A DNA stretch of 64,000 bases from Paracraurococcus lichenis (lineage in GTDB: Bacteria; Pseudomonadota; Alphaproteobacteria; Acetobacterales; Acetobacteraceae). A program made the translations under genes and the position numbers. Location: positions 1 to 64,000 of the forward strand of contig NZ_JAUTWS010000004.1 of the NCBI RefSeq assembly GCF_030657435.1, read 5' to 3'. The notes below the pieces were generated by a model. That model worked only from the letters and a program-made list of their open reading frames with translations. It was not told the origin of the DNA and searched no databases. Of this stretch, positions 44,088 through 52,108 are shown in pieces; positions within the stretch are counted from its first letter, which is position 1, and each line of letters opens with the position of its first letter.

Positions 44088-45455
44088 ATGGCCGCCATGC
44101 CGGAATTCCACGCAAGCGCCGCGCTGCTGCCCCAGGGCTGGGCCGAGGATGTCCTGATCACCGCCGATGCCGCGGGCTGGATCACCACCGTCGCCCCCGG
44201 CGCGCCGCCCGGCGCCGCCGACCGGCTGCGCGGCGCCGTCATCCCCGGCCTGCCGAACCTCCATTCCCACGCCTTCCAGCGCGCCATGGCCGGGGCTACG
44301 GAGCGGCGCAGCCCCGCGGGGCAGGACAGCTTCTGGTCCTGGCGGGAGACCATGTACCGCTTCGTCGGCCTCCTCTCGCCGGAGGATGCCGAGGCGGTCG
44401 CCGCGCAGCTCTATGTCGAGCTCCTGGAATGGGGATTCACGGGCGTCGCCGAGTTCCACTACCTGCACCACCAGCCCGACGGCACGCCCTACGCCGAGCC
44501 CGCCGAGATGGCGCTGCGGCACCTCGCCGCCGCGCGTCGCGCCGGCATCGGCATCACGCTGCTGCCCGTGCTCTACCGTCACGGCGGCATCTTCGGCCGC
44601 GAGCCCGCGCCGGGGCAGCGGCGCTTCCTGAACGACCTCGACCCCTGGCGGCGCATTCTCGAGGGCTGCCGCGCCGCGACCGCCGGCGACCCGCAGGCGG
44701 CGACGGGCATGGCGCCGCACAGCCTGCGCGCGGTGACGCCCGCCATGCTGCAGGCGGTCGCGGCGGAGGCCGGGCCGATCCACATCCACGCCGCCGAGCA
44801 GATGAAGGAGGTGGAGGAATGCCTCGCCGCGACAGGCGCCCGGCCGGTGCAGTGGCTGCTGGACAACGCGCCGGTCGATGACCGCTGGTGCCTGATCCAT
44901 GCGACGCACATGACGGCGGCGGAGACCGCCGCGCTCGCCGGGCGCGGCGCCGTGGCGGGGCTCTGCCCGACCACCGAGGCCTCGCTCGGCGACGGCACCT
45001 TCCCGCTCAGGCCATATCTCGCGGCCGGCGGGCGCTTCGGCATCGGCACCGACAGCCATGTCGGCACCTCGCCGCGCGACGAACTGCGGCAGCTCGAGCT
45101 GAGCCAGCGCCTGGCGCTGCGCGAACGCGCCGTCGCCACCACCGAGGCCGCCCCGCATCCCGGCCGCCTGCTGCTCGAGGCCGCGCTGGCCGGCGGCGCG
45201 CAGGCCAGCGCGCGGCCCATCGGCGCCATCGCGCCGGGGCGGCGCTGCGACCTGGTGGAGCTCGACGACACCCACCCCTCGCTGCTCGGCCGTTCCGGGG
45301 ATAGCCTGCTGGATGCCTGGGTCTTCGCCGGCCAGGCCAATCCCGTCCGCACCGTCGTCGCCGGCGGCAGGCGGGTGGTGGAGGGGGGGCGCCATGTCGC
45401 CGGCCTGGCGGTGCGCGAGTCCTTCGCCGCCGCGATGCGGAGATTGCTGGGATGA
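44088..45455 (+). CDS. hutF: Formimidoylglutamate deiminase
   Basis: HutF deiminates N-formiminoglutamate to N-formylglutamate, the fourth step of the five-step histidine pathway. The 455-residue amidohydrolase has NLHSHAFQRAM (His59, His61), SWRETMYRF, the EFHYLHH motif, HIHAAEQ and GTDSHVGTSP. It lies about 6.4 kb from hutU-hutH-hutI. The final enzyme HutG (N-formylglutamate deformylase) is not in the window. Its stop overlaps the SDR start by 4 bp. Confidence 0.94.
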   Translation: MAAMPEFHASAALLPQGWAEDVLITADAAGWITTVAPGAPPGAADRLRGAVIPGLPNLHSHAFQRAMAGATERRSPAGQDSFWSWRETMYRFVGLLSPEDAEAVAAQLYVELLEWGFTGVAEFHYLHHQPDGTPYAEPAEMALRHLAAARRAGIGITLLPVLYRHGGIFGREPAPGQRRFLNDLDPWRRILEGCRAATAGDPQAATGMAPHSLRAVTPAMLQAVAAEAGPIHIHAAEQMKEVEECLAATGARPVQWLLDNAPVDDRWCLIHATHMTAAETAALAGRGAVAGLCPTTEASLGDGTFPLRPYLAAGGRFGIGTDSHVGTSPRDELRQLELSQRLALRERAVATTEAAPHPGRLLLEAALAGGAQASARPIGAIAPGRRCDLVELDDTHPSLLGRSGDSLLDAWVFAGQANPVRTVVAGGRRVVEGGRHVAGLAVRESFAAAMRRLLG

Positions 45456-46210
45456 GCACCGAAGGCCCGTTGCACGGGAAGATCGCCTATATCACCGGGG
45501 GCAGCCGCGGCATCGGCCGCGCCATCGCCCTCTGCTTCGCCGAGGCCGGCGCCGACATCGCCATCTGCCACCTGGATGACACGGCGCAGGCGACGACGCT
45601 GGTGCAGGCCGTGACGGCGCGTGGCCGGCGCGGCTTCCAGATGGAGGCCGACGTCGCCTCGGTGTCCGCCACGCGCGCCTTCGCCGCGGCCGCCGAGGCG
45701 GCGCTCGGCCCCTGCGACATCCTGGTGAACAATGCGGGGATCAATATCCGCGGGCCCTTCGAGGGCATCACCGAGGAGGTCTTCGACCGCGTCATGGACG
45801 TGCACGTGAAGGGCATGGTCTTCATGGCGCAGGCGGTCTGGCCCGGCATGGTCGCGCGCGGGCAGGGGCGGATCATCAACATCGCCTCCCAGCTTGCCTT
45901 CAAGGGCGGGCCGGAGATCGTGCCGTATGTCACCGCCAAGGCGGCGATCGTCGGCTTCACCCGCAGCCTCGCCTGGGAGGCGGCGCCGAAGGGCATCCAG
46001 GTGAACGCCATCGCGCCCGGGCCGGTCGAGACCGACCTGACCCGCGCCCGCGGGCCGGCCTGGAAGCAGCGGATGGAGGAGACGATCCTCGCCGGGCGGC
46101 TCGGCCGGCCGGAGGAGATCGCGGCCACCGCCCTGCTGCTGGCAGGTCCCGGCGGCGCCTTCTATGTCGGCGCGACGCTCTCGCCGAACGGCGGCGACGT
46201 CATGCATTAG
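45452..46210 (+). CDS. Short-chain dehydrogenase/reductase
   Basis: A 252-residue classical SDR. TGGSRGIG (15-22) binds the cofactor, NNAGIN (93-98) follows, and the catalytic triad is Ser146, Tyr159 and Lys163 (YVTAK). The start overlaps the hutF stop, so it is co-translated with hutF, but no step of histidine degradation requires an SDR. Substrate is unknown. Confidence 0.88.
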   Translation: MSTEGPLHGKIAYITGGSRGIGRAIALCFAEAGADIAICHLDDTAQATTLVQAVTARGRRGFQMEADVASVSATRAFAAAAEAALGPCDILVNNAGINIRGPFEGITEEVFDRVMDVHVKGMVFMAQAVWPGMVARGQGRIINIASQLAFKGGPEIVPYVTAKAAIVGFTRSLAWEAAPKGIQVNAIAPGPVETDLTRARGPAWKQRMEETILAGRLGRPEEIAATALLLAGPGGAFYVGATLSPNGGDVMH

Positions 46211-46217
46211 GGGGGCC

Positions 46218-46955
46218 TCAGGCCGGCTCCCAGCTTCGGCTGATGCGCGTCCGGCCGCCGGCGAAGCGGTGCAATTCCCGCATCAGCCGGAAGACGTAGC
46301 GCGGCGGGCGCCAGTCCGGATGCGCCCGCATGTACTCCGCGAGCCTGATGCACAGCGGGGTGTAGATTGCGGACAGATCGGGGTCCGGCAGCCATTGCGA
46401 CGGGGCGGGCAGGGCGCTGTGCAGCTTCAGCCGCCGCGCCAGCACGATCGCCTTCAGCCCCATGATCCGCAGGCCGCGGCGGACGCAGCAGCAGACGCGG
46501 TAGGTGAGCGCGCGCAGCGCCGCCGGCGCCGCCGGGTCGGCGACCGCCTCCAGCAGGCGGAGCCAGAGGCCGCGATGCGCCCAGCGCCGCCAAGTCCGCG
46601 CCACCGTGTCGTGCTTGCCGAAGGCCTCCGGCAGGGCGGACCAGGGCGCCCGGCCGCCGCCCTGGGTGTTGGAGCGCTTGAGCATGACGGCGCGGAAGAT
46701 GGCGTCCAGCCGTCCCCGCGGGTCTTCCATCCGCTCCCCGGCGCGGCCCGGGGCGGCGAGGCCGCAGCCGAGGGCGGCGAGATGCGGGGCGAGCGCCGCC
46801 CATTCGGCATCGGTCATCGGCGCCCAGGCGTGGCGGGGGGTGAGGCCGAAGAGCGGCTCGACATAGAGGCGCTGCCAGAGGCCGTGCCGGGCGAGGAAAT
46901 CCGGCTCGATCAGGCCGGGGGGCAGGGGCGGGTCGGGGCGGCGGCGACGGGGCAT
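46218..46955 (-). CDS. DUF4096-containing protein derived from an IS5-type transposase
   Basis: A 245-residue protein whose middle (about 50-150) matches the DNA-binding N-terminal domain (DUF4096) of IS5-type transposases: MTDAEWAALAPHLAALG, RLDAIFRAVMLKRS, APWSALPEAFGKHDTVARTWRRWA and LWLRLLEAV. The DDE catalytic domain is absent and is replaced by an unrelated helical C-terminus. The frame is clean and composition matches the host, so this looks like a host gene that has captured the domain rather than a dead IS. No inverted repeats were found around it. Confidence 0.7.
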   Translation of the reverse strand: MPRRRRPDPPLPPGLIEPDFLARHGLWQRLYVEPLFGLTPRHAWAPMTDAEWAALAPHLAALGCGLAAPGRAGERMEDPRGRLDAIFRAVMLKRSNTQGGGRAPWSALPEAFGKHDTVARTWRRWAHRGLWLRLLEAVADPAAPAALRALTYRVCCCVRRGLRIMGLKAIVLARRLKLHSALPAPSQWLPDPDLSAIYTPLCIRLAEYMRAHPDWRPPRYVFRLMRELHRFAGGRTRISRSWEPA

Positions 46956-47041
46956 GGGAGGGGTCCTCGGCGGCGGGCAGGACCCGGAATGGAAGCAGGA
47001 AATAGGAAAATAGTCAATATTGGCGTGGGGTGTGGGCGGAG

Positions 47042-47103
47042 GCAGGGGGCGCTGCCCCCTGCACCCCCGCCGGGGGGTCAAGCGACCCCCCGGACCCCGG
47101 CCG
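47042..47103. repeat. Hairpin repeat family B
   Basis: Two hairpins in tandem: a 9-bp stem around the loop GCT (GCAGGGGGC/GCCCCCTGC) and an 8-bp stem GGGGGGTC/GACCCCCC around AAGC, joined by a conserved ACCCCCGCC and ending GGACCCCGGCC. Nearly the same sequence lies at about 60.9 kb and a shorter relative, inverted, at 14.2 kb. It sits at the point where the mlaA reading frame loses its beginning. Confidence 0.75.
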
Positions 47104-47174
47104 GAGTTTGAAGGCGGCGATGCGATCCTTCATCGGCGCCAAAGCGTTTGTGCACTACTAACGGCGGCCTCGGG

Positions 47175-47801
47175 ATGACCAAGCCGGTGGCCGTGGGGTA
47201 CCGCGACTTCATTCCCCGCCCGGTGCGCCGGCCCTGCCGCGACCTGCTGAACAATCCGCGCAGCCCGGCGGCGCTGGTGAACGACATGCTGCAGGGCCAG
47301 CCGCGCCGGGCCGGGGACACGCTCGGCCGCTTCCTGCTGAACACAACTGTGGGGCTGGCCGGCATCTTCGACCCGGCCGAGGCCTGGTTCGGCGTGCCGC
47401 GCCACAGCGAGGATTTCGGCCAGACCCTCGCGGCCTGGCGAGTGGGGGAGGGACCCTACCTCTTCCTGCCGCTCGCCGGGCCGACCACGCTGCGCGACCT
47501 CGCCGGCTCGGGCGCCGATGGCGCGGCCGGCATCGCCACGCTGCTCGGGCCGGGTGAGGCGGCGAGCGGCCTGCGCTATGCCCGCACCGGCATGGGGCTG
47601 GTGGATTCGCGGGAGGCGCTGATCGACCCGGTGGACGAGATGCGGCGCAGCTCGCTCGACCCATACACCACCTATCGCAGCGCCTACCGGCAGCGGCAGC
47701 AGGCGGATATCGAGAACCGGCTGGGGCCGCCGATGACGAGCAGCACCGGGGCGTTTCTGCCGAGCCAGGCGGCGAGGAAAGGAGCGGACGGATCGCAGTA
47801 G
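47175..47801 (+). pseudogene. MlaA (VacJ) family gene, 5' end missing
   Basis: The frame encodes about 208 residues that match MlaA from its KPVAVGYRDFIPRPVR segment onward: NDMLQGQPRRAGDTLGRFLLNTTVG, PRHSEDFGQTLAAWRVGEGPYLFLPLAGP, TTLRDL and SLDPYTTYRSAYRQR. MlaA is the outer-membrane lipoprotein of the phospholipid retrograde transport system. The first 55-60 residues, with the signal peptide, lipobox and the NDPxExFNR motif, are absent, and no continuation is found upstream. The product could not reach the outer membrane. A hairpin repeat of family B lies just upstream. Confidence 0.7.
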
Positions 47802-48038
47802 GGCCAGGGTTGGGATTGGCTGGCAAGGGGCATGGCCGCGAGAGCTGACTTCCTTACCTGCGCAGCAGCGACTCAGTTTCGAGCCGACCCGCTTTGCCCG
47901 ATGCGGGAAGGGCCTGCATTCATCGGTCCATCGCGCACATGTGGTATGCCACTTACGTTTGCTTTCGTATGCTGGCGATGGATTTAAACCAGACCATCAT
48001 CAGACGTAAAAATTCATCTTTTCGGGAATGAATTAAAA

Positions 48039-48686
48039 ATGGAGATTATTAAGATTACGGTTTGGCCTTCTCTCATTCTGATTTTGTGTCTTGTATTCAA
48101 GAACTCAATAGAAACTTTGATACGACCAGATGCAACTCAGAGCATGTCCGTAAAGATCGGCACAAATGGTGTCGAAATCAGCCGGGTTGCAGCTGCGGCC
48201 GCGGCAGTAGCGGCTGGTGCTGCTACACGTGCGGATCGTGATAATCCAATCAACCAGTCAGAGTTGGCTGCGAATTTGGCCCAAGGTATCGAGGTCTCTC
48301 TGAGCCGCCCTCAAAATATCAAGAAAACAAAGCGTCTACTCTGGGTCGATGATACACCATCAAACAATGACTATCTTGTTCGCGCATTTCGTGATCTCGG
48401 TGTCGACGTCGTGTTGGCCAAATCCACACAAGAAGGGGAGAACGCTTTAGCAAGCGAGAGCTTCGACGTTGTCATAACGGATATGTCAAGACCACCAGAA
48501 GGCGAAGCGGGATTAGCTTTTGCAAAGAAGATTAGAGAAATGGGAATTAAAATTCCGATTATAATATATGCGTCTTATTGGGCATCACAGCACAAAGGCC
48601 AAGAAAGCAATTTTGGTGTCAGTCTCATTACGAATGATCCTAGTGCAGTGTATTCAGAAGTTTTAAAACGAATGCTGGGATCATAA
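48039..48686 (+). CDS. Membrane-anchored response-regulator receiver domain protein
   Basis: A 215-residue protein with an N-terminal membrane helix (about 6-21), an Ala-rich spacer (51-63) and a C-terminal receiver domain from about 98. Acidic residues Asp104-Asp105 (LLWVDDTP) and the phosphoacceptor-position Asp148 (FDVVITDMS) are present, but the invariant Lys of receiver domains is missing: the beta-5 segment reads GVSLITNDP. There is no output domain. Base composition is very AT-rich compared with its surroundings, pointing to recent transfer. No histidine kinase lies nearby. Function is unknown. Confidence 0.75.
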   Translation: MEIIKITVWPSLILILCLVFKNSIETLIRPDATQSMSVKIGTNGVEISRVAAAAAAVAAGAATRADRDNPINQSELAANLAQGIEVSLSRPQNIKKTKRLLWVDDTPSNNDYLVRAFRDLGVDVVLAKSTQEGENALASESFDVVITDMSRPPEGEAGLAFAKKIREMGIKIPIIIYASYWASQHKGQESNFGVSLITNDPSAVYSEVLKRMLGS

Positions 48687-48975
48687 CCTTCAGGGACGAC
48701 TGTTTTCTGCCCGTCTTCAAAGTTGGTGCGGCCATGGAGCGGCACCAGTTCCTTCACAGCGGCCGACAGCGCGGGCAAGCTGCCAAACCGGATAAAGACC
48801 TGCCGGGCTATGACATTACGTGCTCGCCCTGCTCCCAAAGCCATGGGTGCAACCGCAGCCAGCGCCACCCGCTCGGCCTCCTCCAGCCCCGGATGGCCTC
48901 CCGCCCCGCCCCCTGCCATACTCCGCCCAGGGAAGGACGCCGCCCTCCACGGCCCATCGAGATCGGAGGCGCGGT

Positions 48976-49953
48976 ATGCACCGCTTGATGACGCTTGCCC
49001 TGGCCGCGCTGCTGGCGCTGGCGACGCGCGCAGAGGCCCAGACGAAATGGGTCATGGCCACGCCCTATCCCGAGGGCAATTACCACACCCAGACCATCCG
49101 CTTCTTCCTGGCCGAGGTCGAGAAGGCCGCGCCCGGAAAGCTGCAGGTCCAGCTCCACACCAACGGCTCCCTGCTGCCGCAACTGCAGATCAAGCGCGCG
49201 GTGCAGACCGGCCAGGTGCAGCTCGGCGAGATCCTGCTCGGCGCCTATGGCAACGAGGATCCGGTCTTCGAGGTGGACTTCATCCCCTTCCTCGCCAGCA
49301 CCTATCCGCAGGCCCGCGCGCTGCAGGCGGCGAGCGAGCCGGCGCTGCGCGCGCGCCTCGAGAAGCAGGGCGTCACGCCGCTCTACTTCGTGCCCTGGCC
49401 GAGCCAGGCGCTCTACGGCAAGGGCGAGATCCGCAGCCTCGAGGACCTGAAGGGCGCGCGCTTCCGGGCGCAGACGCCGATCATCGCCCGCATGGCGGAG
49501 CTGCTGGGCGCGACGCCGGTGCTGGTGCAGGCCGCCGACGTGCCGCAGGCCTTCGCCACCGGCATCGTCAATGCGATGCTGACCAGCGCCCAGACCGGCG
49601 CCGACAGCGCCGCCTGGGATTTCTCGAAGTATGTCTACGATATCGGCTTCACGCTGACGCGCAATGCGGTGCTGGTGAACACCCGCGCTTTCATGGCGTT
49701 GGACGAGGCGACGCGCGCCGCGATGCGCGACGCCGCGGCGAAGGCGATGGAGCAGGGCTGGGCGGAGGCGAAGGCCTCGGAGGCGGTGCAGATGGAGAAG
49801 CTGCGCAGCCACGGCATGCAGGTGGGCGAGCCCACGCCCGAGCTTCTCGCCGGGTTGCGCGCGATCGGCGCGAAGCAGGAGGAGGAATGGGCCACCAAGG
49901 CCGGCCCCGACGGCCGCGCCCTGCTGGAGAAGTACCGCGCGCTCCTGAAGTAG
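48976..49953 (+). CDS. TRAP transporter solute receptor, DctP family
   Basis: A 325-residue periplasmic receptor with a signal peptide (about 1-22). Family features are VMATPYPEGNYHTQTIRFFLAEV, LQIKRAVQTGQVQLGEI, the GKGEIRSLEDLKGARFRAQTP motif including the ligand Arg, and DVPQAFATGIVNAMLTS. Ligands are usually carboxylates. No dctQ or dctM genes lie nearby, so the receptor is orphan. ATG 48976 is preferred because it gives a clean signal peptide; an ORF start at 48820 does not. Confidence 0.88.
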   Translation: MHRLMTLALAALLALATRAEAQTKWVMATPYPEGNYHTQTIRFFLAEVEKAAPGKLQVQLHTNGSLLPQLQIKRAVQTGQVQLGEILLGAYGNEDPVFEVDFIPFLASTYPQARALQAASEPALRARLEKQGVTPLYFVPWPSQALYGKGEIRSLEDLKGARFRAQTPIIARMAELLGATPVLVQAADVPQAFATGIVNAMLTSAQTGADSAAWDFSKYVYDIGFTLTRNAVLVNTRAFMALDEATRAAMRDAAAKAMEQGWAEAKASEAVQMEKLRSHGMQVGEPTPELLAGLRAIGAKQEEEWATKAGPDGRALLEKYRALLK

Positions 49954-49969
49954 CCGGACTCAGGCCGGT

Positions 49970-50045
49970 CCAGGCCCGGCTCCGGGCCTGGCGGGGTCGG
50001 CGGCACTGCCGCCGACGTCCGGGGAAGGGCAGGGCCCTTCCCCGG
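49970..50045. terminator. Three consecutive hairpins between convergent genes
   Basis: The gap between the TRAP receptor and the convergent lipoprotein gene holds three perfect stems: CCAGGCCCGG/CCGGGCCTGG (49970-49991), GTCGGCGGC/GCCGCCGAC around ACT, and CCGGGGAAGGGC/GCCCTTCCCCGG (about 50019-50045). They probably act as a bidirectional terminator. Confidence 0.6.
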
Positions 50046-50049
50046 GATG

Positions 50050-50556
50050 TCACCGACGCCGCTGCGGCGCCCGGTGCTGCTGCGGCGGGGGTGCCGGCGG
50101 CGCGGGCGGGGCCGGCGGCGGCGTGTACTGCACCGTCACCATGACGCGCAGCGCCGGATTTCCCGGCAGCATCCGCACGGTGAAGCGGTCGTCGCCGCCA
50201 TAGGCCGCGTCCGGGATGTAGTCGATGCGCGTGGCGTCGCCGACCTTGCGGACATGGACGCGGCCGTGCTCCGGCCGGCCGACCAGCAGGCCGGCATCGT
50301 AGGGCTTGCCGCCATTGGCCACGGTGATGCCGCACCAGCCGCCGTCGTTCTTGACGACCATGGTCGCCTCGGCCTGCTGGCCGGGCGTCAGCTTCACGTC
50401 CTGCGGCACCTGGCAGAGGGCGGCGGCGCCCTGGGTGTCCTCGTAATAGACCCGCGCGCCGGGCGGGGCGCGGCGCTGCTCCTGCGCCGCGCAGCCGGCG
50501 AGGGCGGTGAGCGCCGCGGCGGCGAGCAGGACGCGGGTGGCGTGGCTGGTCATCAA
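50050..50556 (-). CDS. Putative lipoprotein, hypothetical
   Basis: A 168-residue protein with a lipoprotein signal ending in the lipobox LAGC (Cys about 22). The mature domain (about 55-145) is beta-rich with VKLTPGQQAEATMVVKNDGGWCGI and DRFTVRMLPGNPALRVMVTVQ, resembling Ig-like domains of outer-membrane or periplasmic proteins. The tail is Pro/Gln-rich. No family is recognised. It overlaps the stop of the next gene upstream by 4 bp (ATGA), so the two are co-translated. Confidence 0.65.
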   Translation of the reverse strand: MMTSHATRVLLAAAALTALAGCAAQEQRRAPPGARVYYEDTQGAAALCQVPQDVKLTPGQQAEATMVVKNDGGWCGITVANGGKPYDAGLLVGRPEHGRVHVRKVGDATRIDYIPDAAYGGDDRFTVRMLPGNPALRVMVTVQYTPPPAPPAPPAPPPQQHRAPQRRR

Positions 50557-51113
50557 CGGGCGCTCCGGCGGGCGGGGGCTTTGGTGGCGCGGGCCGACGC
50601 GGCGGCCGGGGTGCCGCCGGGGCAGGCGGTGACGCCGGAGGCGAGCAGGTCCTTGGTCGCGGCATAGGCCGGCAGGTCGGTCACGCCCTGCAGCGCCATC
50701 ACCTCGTCGAAGAGGCCGCTGTTGCGCGGGCAGAAGTCGCTGCCGAGCCGGCGGGCATTGTTGGAGCGGGCATTGGCCAGCTCGGTGATGAAGATGTCCT
50801 GCGCGCGCTGGCCGCCGCGGCCGTGCAGCTTGGTGAAGTACTGGCCGATCTCGCGGTTGGAGACGACGAGCGCCTGCTGGTAGCGGCGGACGAAGTCGTT
50901 GTAGCGGTCCTCGGTATTGCCCTTGCAGGTGGTGGCGACGACCATGAGCTCGGTCTTCAGCGCCTCCACCTCGAAGACCGCCTGGTCCGTCTCGTTGCTG
51001 CAGCGCGGCACGGCGAGGGCCGGCTGGGCGAGCAGCGCGGCGGCGGCGGCGAGCGCCAGGAGGCGCCGCGCCCGACCCGGGACCCGCCGGGACTGCGGGG
51101 TGATACTCGTCAT
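50553..51113 (-). CDS. Exported hypothetical protein
   Basis: A 186-residue protein with a signal peptide (RRLLALAAAAALLAQPALA). The mature domain (about 38-155) has conserved-looking helices VFEVEALKTELMVVATTCKG, RYNDFVRRYQQALVVSNREI and NARSNNARRLGSDFCPRN, with an even number of cysteines that could form disulfides. I do not recognise a family. It is first in a two-gene run with the lipoprotein gene. ATG 51113 gives the signal peptide. Confidence 0.65.
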   Translation of the reverse strand: MTSITPQSRRVPGRARRLLALAAAAALLAQPALAVPRCSNETDQAVFEVEALKTELMVVATTCKGNTEDRYNDFVRRYQQALVVSNREIGQYFTKLHGRGGQRAQDIFITELANARSNNARRLGSDFCPRNSGLFDEVMALQGVTDLPAYAATKDLLASGVTACPGGTPAAASARATKAPARRSAR

Positions 51114-51471
51114 TCCGATAACCCTTCGTGGCAGCGGCAGGATGCCCTGGTCGTCTCCGGTCCGGGCCGGTGGCGGTGCCGCTCCGTGCTCCGGGGGCGC
51201 TCTTTCAGCACAGCCCGGGCGCGGCGGCGATAGGCTTCCGCGGGCGGGCGGGGCGGATGCCGGGGCGGTGTGGCAGGGCGGTGACCCGGGCGCCAGGGCC
51301 ATCGGACGGAATCGGCCTGGACCAGGCACTTGCGCGAAGGGGCTGCGAGGCGCCGCGAAGCCCGTGCCGGCCGGCTTCGGGTCGCGCCTCGGCGCGACTC
51401 GGGCCGGATCGTGCCAGGATGGCGGCGGCCCCGGGGGGCGGGGCCAGGCGGGTCCCATGGGGGAGTTCGGG
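51114..51471. other. Divergent intergenic region, no gene seen
   Basis: About 360 GC-rich bases separate the exported hypothetical gene from the CHAP gene. Frames run through it only as extensions of neighbours or antisense. No promoter or repeat could be identified beyond general GC-rich sequence. Confidence 0.5.
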
Positions 51472-51942
51472 ATGCGACGGCTGGTCCTGCTGGCGCCGCT
51501 GCTGCTCGCGGCCTGCGGCACCGCGCGCGGGCCGCGGCCGGAGGACGGGGCGGGCGGCTGGTCCTGCGTGCCCTATGCGCGGGCGCGCACCGGCCTGGCG
51601 CTGCGGGGCGATGCCTGGGAGTGGTGGGAGGCGGCGGCGGGCCGGCATGCCCGTGGCCGCGCGCCGCGGCCGGGCAGCGTGCTGGTGCTGATGCGCACCT
51701 CCCGCCTGCCGCAGGGGCATGTGGCGGTGGTCTCGCGCGTCGTCTCGGCGCGGGAGATCCGGGTGGACCATGCCAATTGGGCCTCGGGCCGCGCCAAGGG
51801 GCGGGAGGCGCGGGACCAGCCGGTGCTGGATGTCTCGCCGGGCAATGACTGGTCGCTGGTGCGGGTCTGGTATCCGCGGATCAACGACTACGGGGCGACG
51901 GCCTGGCCGGCCTATGGGTTCATCCACCAGGCGGTGGCCTGA
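51472..51942 (+). CDS. CHAP domain lipoprotein
   Basis: A 156-residue lipoprotein with signal MRRLVLLAPLLLAACG (lipobox LAAC). The CHAP amidase/peptidase core shows the catalytic Cys in WSCVPYARARTG (about 30), His in QGHVAVV (about 82) and Asn in HANW (about 99). CHAP enzymes cleave peptidoglycan crosslinks. ATG 51472 has a GGGGGAG ribosome-binding site 6 bp upstream; ATG 51457 would spoil the signal. It is convergent with the MCP gene. Confidence 0.82.
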   Translation: MRRLVLLAPLLLAACGTARGPRPEDGAGGWSCVPYARARTGLALRGDAWEWWEAAAGRHARGRAPRPGSVLVLMRTSRLPQGHVAVVSRVVSAREIRVDHANWASGRAKGREARDQPVLDVSPGNDWSLVRVWYPRINDYGATAWPAYGFIHQAVA

Positions 51943-52108
51943 GCGGAGCCACCGGGGCTCCGGCCGCACGACCTGCGGCCCGAGCCTGCCTGGGCGGGCG
52001 TCGGGGTGTGCGCGGAACGCGCGGCGCGGACCATGCCCGCCCCCCGACCCGGCCTCGCCCGAGCGGTCGGGCTCGCGCCGCCCGCGGCCTGCGCCGATGC
52101 GCGCCCGG

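Noticed and set aside
48575..48919. 114-residue minus-strand frame overlapping the receiver gene end
   Set aside because: It runs antisense through the receiver-domain gene and has no recognisable domain. A stretch around 48690-48830 could be a relic of another gene but cannot be identified.
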